NCBI GenBank assembly: GCA_919901875.1
Contig: CAKKQG010000291.1
Coordinates: 4,614 to 15,721, forward strand
DNA from: Anaerolineales bacterium
Lineage (GTDB): Bacteria; Chloroflexota; Anaerolineae; Anaerolineales; VGOW01
Direction of reading: 5' to 3'
Length of the DNA: 11,108 nucleotides
Every line of letters begins with the position of its first letter. Within the stretch, counting starts at the first letter, position 1. Below are positions 6,424 to 11,108 of the stretch, in pieces. The notes under the pieces are model-generated. The model searched no databases, was not told the origin of the DNA, and saw only the letters and a program-made list of their open reading frames with translations. The position numbers and the translations under genes were made by a program.

Positions 6424-8106
6424 TTAAGGCTGGGTATTGCTGATCACGCGGCGGGTGATGATGTACCAATCGTATAAATTGCTAAAACGATCACTGCGAT
6501 CCACGAGTGGACCCAGTTGAACGCCCCGCACTTTTTTGTCTACAGCATAGTTGAAGACGGGGTAGTAGAGCAAAATGGCAGGAGTCTGATCAACGAACTG
6601 CGTTTGAAAGGCGCGATAGAACTTGGCACGATCGGCATAAGAGGGCGTGACGCGAGCTTGTTCTAATATCTCGCTCATATTGCGGCTGTCGAAGCCCGAA
6701 AAATTTTGACCCGACTCGATCTGCGTTTGATGCCAGAACGGATAGGGATCGGGATCGGGCGAGTTGGCGAAGGTGAGATCGATCAGTGCGGCATCGTATT
6801 GCCGTGCATTAAGCGCATTGCGAATCTCAACAAGAGGTTTGAGATCAACTTTCGCTTGAATGCCGAGCTGCGCCCAGTTGTCGGTGACCCACTTGGCAAC
6901 AGCAGCATGAGTTGGATCGTTTGGCGCGAGCAGAGTAAAGGTGAATGGCTGGCGCGATTTTGTTCGGGCGTAATCGGGCGTGCCGGGTGCGCCTTGTGTC
7001 GGCTTCGCCCAACCGGCATCGGTCAACAATTGATCGGCACGGAGCGGATCGTAGGCAACAGGAATCAAATTGTTGTTGTAAGCCCATGTGCCGGGAAGGA
7101 TGGGTCCTGTAGCAACCAAAGCTTGACCTTGCAGGAGCGTATCCACCATGAGTTGGCGGTTGAAAGCGGCGAGCATCGCCTGACGAACTTTTTTATCTTG
7201 GAAGTGCGGCACAGTTTGACTCTTGTGATTCAAAAAGATCATGGTGTATTGCGGCAAGCGGCTGCTGTAGATAAGCGCGTTTGGATTCTTGAGAGTGAGT
7301 GAAAACGTTTCGGGCGTGAATTGGCTGATGCCTAGCACTTCACCTTTGGCAAACGCTTGATAGGCAGAGGTTTCGTCGGGGAAGAAACGCAGAAGAACTT
7401 GACTCAAGTAGTAGGGATGACCGGCGTTGGCTGAAAAAGGTTCGAGCTGCGCGGCAGTGACGGCGCCACCTTTGGATTCGAGTCGCGCCAACTTCATCGC
7501 GCCTGTGCCAATCGGTTCACGGTTAAAGGGGTGAGTCGGCAAATCTTTCGCGGTGACTCCGCGCAGAATATGTTCGGGCAATAATCCGACGGTGGTGTAA
7601 TCGAGAAAAGGCGCGAAGGGTTCAGATAAAATAAATTGAACGGTGCGCGGCGCGGGCGCAGAGACTTGAATCTTGCGCCACAAAGCGGCGACATCGGGCG
7701 CGCCGGGGAATTCGGGGTCCTGCATCAACCCAATCGTAAACAGCACATCGTTCTCGGTGACGGGTTGACCATCGTGCCACTGCAAACCGCTGCGCAAAAC
7801 AAAGGTGTAGGTGAGTCCATCGGCGCTCACCGCCCACGCCTCTGCCAGATCGGGAATGGGGAGTCCGTTGTCGTCGAATCGCATCAAGCCGCTGAAAATT
7901 AATTTATCGAGATCACGATCCACGGGGCTACCGCCATCCAGTAGGGGGTTTACTTTGTCAATGAACCCGACCACTGCTTCGGTGTGCGTGCCGCCTTGCG
8001 CCGCGACGACGGTGGTGGTGAGTCCTTGCGATTGCAAAAAGAGCAGCGCGCCGACAAGTCCTAGACCGGCAAGGGCGATGAGGAGTTGAATACGAATGTA
8101 TCTCAT
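6424..8106 (-). CDS. Family 5 extracellular solute-binding protein of a peptide-type ABC transporter
   Basis: A 560-aa substrate-binding protein of the oligopeptide/dipeptide (SBP_bac_5) class, acting outside the membrane to deliver peptides or other small solutes to an ABC permease. The N-terminus is MRYIRIQ followed by a hydrophobic segment (about 7-24), which serves as signal peptide or uncleaved anchor. No lipobox cysteine is visible. The family signature is clear at about 66-123: DLDKLIFSGLMRFDDNG, LAEAWAVSADGLTYTFVLRS, WHDGQPVTENDVLFT. LLPEHIL, the DKKVRQAMLAAFNRQLMV stretch and the NSPDPDPYPFWH stretch near the C-terminus fit the second lobe. The length is normal. No permease or ATPase gene is adjacent, so it is an orphan in this window. 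No Shine-Dalgarno precedes the start. A heptamer tandem repeat fills that position. Confidence 0.93.
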   Translation of the reverse strand: MRYIRIQLLIALAGLGLVGALLFLQSQGLTTTVVAAQGGTHTEAVVGFIDKVNPLLDGGSPVDRDLDKLIFSGLMRFDDNGLPIPDLAEAWAVSADGLTYTFVLRSGLQWHDGQPVTENDVLFTIGLMQDPEFPGAPDVAALWRKIQVSAPAPRTVQFILSEPFAPFLDYTTVGLLPEHILRGVTAKDLPTHPFNREPIGTGAMKLARLESKGGAVTAAQLEPFSANAGHPYYLSQVLLRFFPDETSAYQAFAKGEVLGISQFTPETFSLTLKNPNALIYSSRLPQYTMIFLNHKSQTVPHFQDKKVRQAMLAAFNRQLMVDTLLQGQALVATGPILPGTWAYNNNLIPVAYDPLRADQLLTDAGWAKPTQGAPGTPDYARTKSRQPFTFTLLAPNDPTHAAVAKWVTDNWAQLGIQAKVDLKPLVEIRNALNARQYDAALIDLTFANSPDPDPYPFWHQTQIESGQNFSGFDSRNMSEILEQARVTPSYADRAKFYRAFQTQFVDQTPAILLYYPVFNYAVDKKVRGVQLGPLVDRSDRFSNLYDWYIITRRVISNTQP

Positions 8107-8133
8107 TTTTGATTTTTGATTTCTGATTTCTGA
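8106..8133 (-). repeat. Four-copy heptamer tandem repeat abutting a start codon
   Basis: On the plus strand the units are TTTTTGA twice (8106-8119) then TTTCTGA twice (8120-8133). On the coding strand this is an A-rich leader of TCAGAAA and TCAAAAA units. It runs directly into the ATG of the solute-binding protein gene and shares its last base with the start codon. It occupies the place of a Shine-Dalgarno. Copy number could change by slippage and alter the leader length. Confidence 0.85.
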
Positions 8134-8148
8134 TTAAGCGTTGAGAAT

Positions 8149-8176
8149 AGTATACGCCAAATTAGAGGAATGTCCG
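8149..8176 (-). promoter_or_regulatory. Predicted promoter of the solute-binding protein gene
   Basis: On the minus strand CGGACA (8176-8171, four of six matches to TTGACA) is followed after 16 bases by TATACT (8154-8149, five of six matches to TATAAT). Transcription would start near 8142, leaving a leader of about 35 bases that contains the heptamer repeat. Confidence 0.5.
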
Positions 8177-8199
8177 ATTTCATTTACAGCAAAAAGATT

Positions 8200-8277
8200 T
8201 AATCGCAGAGCGCGCAGAGTTCGCGGAGAGTCAAAATGAATTTCTCAGCGTTCTCCGCGATCTCCGCGTTGAGATTC
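8200..8277. repeat. Imperfect inverted repeat built of 9-bp units
   Basis: The left half carries CGCAGAG-type units (8204-8228) and the right half CTCCGCG-type units at 9-bp spacing (8253-8270). The two halves are partly complementary. The best stem is TCGCGGAG (8221-8228) with CTCCGCGA (8253-8260). It lies between the solute-binding gene promoter and the secG terminator and holds no open frame of note. It resembles widespread GCAGAG/CTCTGC-type intergenic repeats of environmental bacteria. That resemblance is from memory. Confidence 0.6.
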
Positions 8278-8319
8278 GACGTAAGCCGACAAGTTACCCA
8301 ATCCAGCGAACCTTTAATT

Positions 8320-8352
8320 TAAACAAAACAGGACGCCCGATAGAGCATCCTG
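8320..8352 (-). terminator. Rho-independent terminator of secG
   Basis: On the minus strand the stem CAGGATGC/GCGTCCTG (8352-8345 and 8336-8329, one T:G wobble) with an 8-base loop is followed by a T-rich run (8328-8320). It begins about 30 bases after the secG stop. Confidence 0.75.
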
Positions 8353-8381
8353 ATTCGCAAGGCGTGATAGACGTTCCAAAA

Positions 8382-8618
8382 CTAGACTTGTTGATTGGTG
8401 ACGACGACGTTGATCACAGCGGTGACGAAGAAAGCGATGGCGAGGACGATGGTGATGTTGAACAACAATTTCTCCACGCCGCGCCGCGCGCGAAACACGC
8501 CGCCGCCTTCGCTGCCGCCACTCAGCCCGCCCAACCCGGCGCCTTTGCTCTGCAACACAATGGCGGCGATCAACGCGACTGACAAAATGATTTGAATGAT
8601 GTTGATATAGGTGCCCAC
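8382..8618 (-). CDS. secG: Preprotein translocase subunit SecG
   Basis: A 78-aa integral membrane protein, the non-essential SecYEG partner that aids SecA-driven export. The first helix is about 4-22 (INIIQIILSVALIAAIVLQ). The conserved LQSKGAGLGGLSGGSEGGG loop with FRARRG follows. The second helix is about 52-72 (LFNITIVLAIAFFVTAVINVV), and the length is typical. GTG 8618 is chosen because GGAG lies 7 bases upstream. A longer frame from 8720 would only translate the heptamer repeat. The antiporter gene lies 115 bases upstream on the same strand with no evident terminator, so co-transcription is possible. A terminator follows the stop. Confidence 0.94.
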   Translation of the reverse strand: MGTYINIIQIILSVALIAAIVLQSKGAGLGGLSGGSEGGGVFRARRGVEKLLFNITIVLAIAFFVTAVINVVVTNQQV

Positions 8619-8625
8619 AACGAAA

Positions 8626-8629
8626 CTCC
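8626..8629 (-). promoter_or_regulatory. Ribosome binding site that fixes the secG GTG start
   Basis: On the minus strand AAAGGAG precedes GTG 8618, with 7 bases between GGAG and the start codon. No comparable site precedes the upstream ATG at 8720. Confidence 0.8.
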
Positions 8630-8656
8630 TTTGGTGATGTCGGGCGGGATTATAGC

Positions 8657-8732
8657 ATAGCGGGTAGCGTATCGCGGATAGCGCATTGCATATCGCTATC
8701 CGCCATTTGCCATCAGCCATTTGCCATCCGCC
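8657..8732. repeat. Degenerate heptamer array with a central hairpin
   Basis: From 8657 the sequence runs in 7-bp steps: ATAGCGG, GTAGCGT, ATCGCGG, ATAGCGC, ATTGCAT. After a one-base slip it reverses polarity into ATCCGCC, ATTTGCC, ATCAGCC, ATTTGCC, ATCCGCC up to 8732, touching the antiporter stop codon (8734-8736). At the switch CGGATAGCG (8675-8683) pairs perfectly with CGCTATCCG (8694-8702) around a 10-base loop. It fills the gap between the antiporter and the secG ribosome site. Confidence 0.8.
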
Positions 8733-8733
8733 A

Positions 8734-9825
8734 TTACGCTGGCAAAAAGAAAAACGCCAACGCCAACATCACGTAGACCACCAACAAGTGCGCGCCTTCG
8801 AGCCAGTTGGTTTCGCCGTCGGTACTGACCAAGGAGGTAATGAACGAGGCAGCGATCACAGCGATCAATTCGAATTGATTAAAGTGCAGAGTGAGATAGG
8901 GCGGCTTGAAGAGTAAGCTGACAAATACCAACATGGGCGCGACGAACAAGGCGATCTGCAAGCTGGAGCCGACAGAAATTTCCACGCTCAAATCCATTTG
9001 ATTCTTCATTGCTACTTGCACGCCGACGATATGTTCGGCGACGTTGCCTACGATGGGGATCAGAACAATGCCCAAGAAGAATTCGGTGATGAAGGGAAAC
9101 TGTTTGACGATGGGCTCAACCGCGCCCACTAATAGTTCACTGAGGAAGACCACGCCCACTGTAGCCAACAACAAAACGATCACCGCTGTGCGAACTGACC
9201 ATAAATGTTTTGCGCCGTGAGCGTGTTCTGCCGAAGGGCGTGTGAGCGGCGTGTCGGAGCTTGATGATCGAAAAGCATAGATCATTCCTAAGGCGTAGAC
9301 GAAGATCATGCAGATCGCCACGCCCATGCTCAGCGCTTCAACGCCGACAGACGTATCGGGACCAATCGCGTCACTAAATAATGAGGGGATAGAAAGTGCC
9401 ACCATCGCCATCAGCAACATCGTGGAATTTTGTCCGGCGCGTACGCGATCAAATTTCTGCGAACCGTTTTTCAGCCCACCTAACAAGAGACTCGCGCCTA
9501 ACACCAAAAGCAGGTTGCCCAAAACTGAGCCGATGATGGACGCTTTGACCAGCTCGGTCAACCCTCGGCTGAGCGCGACAATGGTGATGATCAATTCTGC
9601 GGCGTTACCCAGCGTGGCATTGAGCAAACCGCCGATGCGCGGACCTGTTCGCTCGGCAAGCATCTCAGTGCTTTCGCCAATTAAGCCCGCCAACGGAATC
9701 AGGGCGACACAGGCAAGAAGGAACAGCGTGAGAGGCGGCATGTGGGTGAACTCGCCGATGATCGCTATCGGCGCGGCGATCAACAACCAGTAAAGTTTAT
9801 TCATCCGCAAAATTTTTTGCATCAT
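8734..9825 (-). CDS. cax: Ca2+/H+ (cation/proton) antiporter of the CaCA/CAX family
   Basis: A 363-aa inner-membrane exchanger of the Ca2+:cation antiporter superfamily, expelling Ca2+ or related cations in exchange for protons. About eleven hydrophobic segments are visible. The two family alpha-repeats are clear: GNAAELIITIVALSRG (73-88, Glu77) with SIIGSVLGNLLLVLGASLL, and GNVAEHIVGVQVAMKNQMDL (260-279, Glu264) with SVEISVGSSLQIALFVAP. A His- and Ser-containing acidic loop (about 186-208, SSSSDT to HAHGAKH) separates the halves, as in CAX proteins. The length is typical. The ATG at 9825 is preceded by GAGGAG with 8 bases of spacing, better than the ATG at 9822. The gene diverges from the kinase at 9991, and secG lies downstream on the same strand. 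Confidence 0.94.
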   Translation of the reverse strand: MMQKILRMNKLYWLLIAAPIAIIGEFTHMPPLTLFLLACVALIPLAGLIGESTEMLAERTGPRIGGLLNATLGNAAELIITIVALSRGLTELVKASIIGSVLGNLLLVLGASLLLGGLKNGSQKFDRVRAGQNSTMLLMAMVALSIPSLFSDAIGPDTSVGVEALSMGVAICMIFVYALGMIYAFRSSSSDTPLTRPSAEHAHGAKHLWSVRTAVIVLLLATVGVVFLSELLVGAVEPIVKQFPFITEFFLGIVLIPIVGNVAEHIVGVQVAMKNQMDLSVEISVGSSLQIALFVAPMLVFVSLLFKPPYLTLHFNQFELIAVIAASFITSLVSTDGETNWLEGAHLLVVYVMLALAFFFLPA

Positions 9826-9860
9826 GATTATTTCTCCTCATCAAGTAGTGCGGCGATTAT

Positions 9861-9974
9861 AGCGTATGGCAAATCGCAGATAGCGTATAGCAAATCGCAA
9901 ATAGCGTATAGCAAATCGCAGATAGCGATCCGCCATCTGCCATCCGCCATTCGCTATCCGCCACAAGCCATTCG
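9861..9974. repeat. 21-bp (3 x 7) tandem repeat array with inverted tail
   Basis: Three contiguous 21-bp units lie at 9861-9881, 9882-9902 and 9903-9923. Each is made of three heptamers: AGCGTAT, then AGCAAAT (GGCAAAT in unit 1), then CGCAGAT (CGCAAAT in unit 2). From about 9929 the same kind of heptamers appear in the opposite orientation (CGCCATC, TGCCATC, CGCCATT, CGCTATC) to about 9974. GATAGCG (9921-9927) can pair with CGCTATC (9952-9958). It fills most of the divergent region between the antiporter and the kinase. There are no spacers, so it is not a CRISPR array. Confidence 0.82.
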
Positions 9975-9977
9975 CTA

Positions 9978-9983
9978 TATAAT
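9978..9983 (+). promoter_or_regulatory. Predicted -10 box of a leaderless kinase transcript
   Basis: A perfect TATAAT ends 7 bases before the ATG at 9991, which would place transcription initiation at or within a base or two of the start codon. No Shine-Dalgarno and no convincing -35 box are seen. The heptamer repeat lies just upstream. Confidence 0.5.
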
Positions 9984-9990
9984 TTATTCC

Positions 9991-11108
9991 ATGCCCGAGG
10001 CATTGCTCAACAACCGTTATAAAGTCCTGGCTCAAATTGGCGCGGGAGGGATGTCACTCGTTTACAAAGCGCAGGACATGTCGCTGGGAAGAGTTGTGGC
10101 GATTAAGGTTCTGCGCGAGAGTTATACGCGCGATACGGAATTCTTGAATCGATTCCTACAAGAAGCGCGCGCCGCCGCCAACCTTGCCCACCCCAACATC
10201 GTCACCGTTCACGATTTCGGCGAAGACAGCGGACGCTATTACATCGTGATGGAATTCATCGAAGGGCAAACGCTTAAACAGATCGTCCGCGACGAAGCGC
10301 CACTTAATCTTGAACGCACAATAGAGTACGCCACGCAACTATGCGCCGGAGTGGGTTACGCCCATCGCGCCGGGCTGGTTCACTGCGATCTCAAACCGCA
10401 GAACATTATGATCACGCCCGAAGGTCGAGTCAAAGTAACCGACTTCGGCATCGCCCGCGCGCTCATTAGTATTCATCCACAAGAATCGAATGAGATCGTG
10501 TGGGGCAGCCCGCAATACTTCTCGCCCGAACAGGCAACCGGTAATGCGCCCACGCCGGCTTCGGATGTGTATTCCATCGGCATCATGTTGTACGAAATGT
10601 TGAGCGGACGTTTGCCGTTTCAATCCGAGACGCCAACACTGTTAGCGTTGATGCACGTCCGCGACGAAGTGCCATCGCTGTCGCTATACAACCCGGCCAT
10701 CCCCGATGCCATCGAGCGCATCATCAAAAAAGTTTTGTCGAAAGAACCCGCGCTGCGCTATCGCAATGCCGATCAACTCGGACACATTTTGCACTCGTAC
10801 GGTGAACGTGGAACGGATATGACGATGGGTCGGGTAGCCGTGGCGGTGACACCGTCGTCCACGCCGCAACCGGTTCGCCCTTCGCCATCTGCCACCACGC
10901 CCACGCGCCCATCAGTCTCTCATCGTACTCAACCCGCGCCGACCGTGATCAAACACATTGAGGAAGAAGAGGTGTACGGCGAAGAAGAGGAAGACGAGGG
11001 CATTGATTGGTTAGCCATTGTTCTGGGCGCGGTGGCGCTGGTCTCGGTGTTAGGATTGATTCCCCTGTGGTTGTTTGTCCTCATTCAATATAATCCGGCG
11101 CTGTTGCG
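9991..11108 (+). CDS. Membrane-anchored Ser/Thr protein kinase (Hanks type), 3' end outside the window
   Basis: An open frame from ATG 9991 runs off the right edge after 372 codons. The kinase domain spans about residues 9-265. It has the glycine loop IGAGGMSLVYKA (16-27), Lys39 in VVAIKVL, HCDLKPQN (131-138) with catalytic Asp133, DFGIAR (151-156) and GSPQYFSPEQ (172-181), then SDVYSIGIMLYEMLSG. The residue before Asp133 is Cys, so this is a non-RD kinase, as in several bacterial PknB-like proteins. A Pro/Ser/Thr linker follows (about 288-320), then an acidic patch EEEEVYGEEEEDEG (324-337), then a hydrophobic membrane segment (about 340-365). An extracellular sensor region probably follows beyond the window. 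It likely phosphorylates cytoplasmic targets in response to an envelope signal. No Shine-Dalgarno precedes the start. Confidence 0.93.
   Translation, partial: MPEALLNNRYKVLAQIGAGGMSLVYKAQDMSLGRVVAIKVLRESYTRDTEFLNRFLQEARAAANLAHPNIVTVHDFGEDSGRYYIVMEFIEGQTLKQIVRDEAPLNLERTIEYATQLCAGVGYAHRAGLVHCDLKPQNIMITPEGRVKVTDFGIARALISIHPQESNEIVWGSPQYFSPEQATGNAPTPASDVYSIGIMLYEMLSGRLPFQSETPTLLALMHVRDEVPSLSLYNPAIPDAIERIIKKVLSKEPALRYRNADQLGHILHSYGERGTDMTMGRVAVAVTPSSTPQPVRPSPSATTPTRPSVSHRTQPAPTVIKHIEEEEVYGEEEEDEGIDWLAIVLGAVALVSVLGLIPLWLFVLIQYNPALL

Noticed and set aside
6706..7302. 198-codon plus-strand open frame opposite the solute-binding protein gene
   Set aside because: Shadow frame, low-quality composition, and the minus-strand gene is unambiguous.
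8619..8720. Longer secG frame from ATG 8720
   Set aside because: It translates the heptamer repeat and the ribosome site. GTG 8618 with GGAG matches the family N-terminus.
9308..9793. 161-codon plus-strand open frame opposite the antiporter
   Set aside because: Antisense shadow of a well-supported membrane protein gene, with no ribosome site and no recognisable product.
9861..9923. CRISPR-like array
   Set aside because: Units are contiguous 21-bp repeats made of heptamers, with no unique spacers and no cas genes nearby.

Overview
The window looks like chromosomal DNA of an environmental, probably deep-branching Gram-positive-type or monoderm bacterium. My best guess is Chloroflexota, Anaerolineae-like. 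The guess rests on a TPR/SLT lipoprotein with a Thr-Pro linker, a Ser/Thr kinase with an HCD rather than HRD catalytic loop, and many short palindromic and heptameric repeats between and inside genes. No rRNA, tRNA or phylogenetic marker beyond SecG is present, so the assignment is an inference. No CRISPR array or full-length transposase gene was seen.

Layout. 1-107 (-): start of a membrane protein that runs off the left edge. 126-1166 (-): mtnA, methionine salvage, with a good promoter that overlaps the first codons of the divergent gene. 1250-3730 (+): large TPR plus lytic-transglycosylase lipoprotein whose signal peptide is partly encoded by a block of four tandem hairpins. 3734-4687 (+): NAD-dependent sugar epimerase, 3 bases downstream of it. 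4716-6385 (+): a visibly A/T-richer accessory segment with four small genes. These are a secreted protein with a C-terminal domain resembling polymorphic toxin type 37, an overlapping unknown gene in the usual immunity position, a frameshifted coiled-coil mini-gene, and a small unknown gene whose 3' end was rewritten by a miniature inverted-repeat element. A perfect palindromic terminator closes the segment. 6424-8106 (-): family 5 extracellular solute-binding protein. 8382-8618 (-): secG. 8734-9825 (-): Ca2+/H+ (cation/proton) antiporter. 9991 to the right edge (+): membrane-anchored Ser/Thr protein kinase, probably translated from a leaderless mRNA.

How the parts relate. Most flanking genes are ordinary housekeeping or envelope functions: protein export, peptidoglycan turnover, sugar nucleotide metabolism, peptide uptake, cation homeostasis and signalling. 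The unusual part is 4716-6385. It reads as a candidate secreted-toxin/immunity cassette inserted after the epimerase, with one decayed and one transposon-modified small gene behind it. The clearest direct observation is the 91-bp miniature element at 6276-6366. It has 12-bp perfect terminal inverted repeats and an 8-bp target duplication. Removing it in silico restores a plausible native stop and replaces 27 foreign C-terminal residues by three.

A second theme is small repeats touching genes. Heptamer tandem repeats lie upstream of the solute-binding protein, between the antiporter and secG, and between the antiporter and the kinase. A 9-bp-unit inverted repeat lies between the solute-binding protein and secG.
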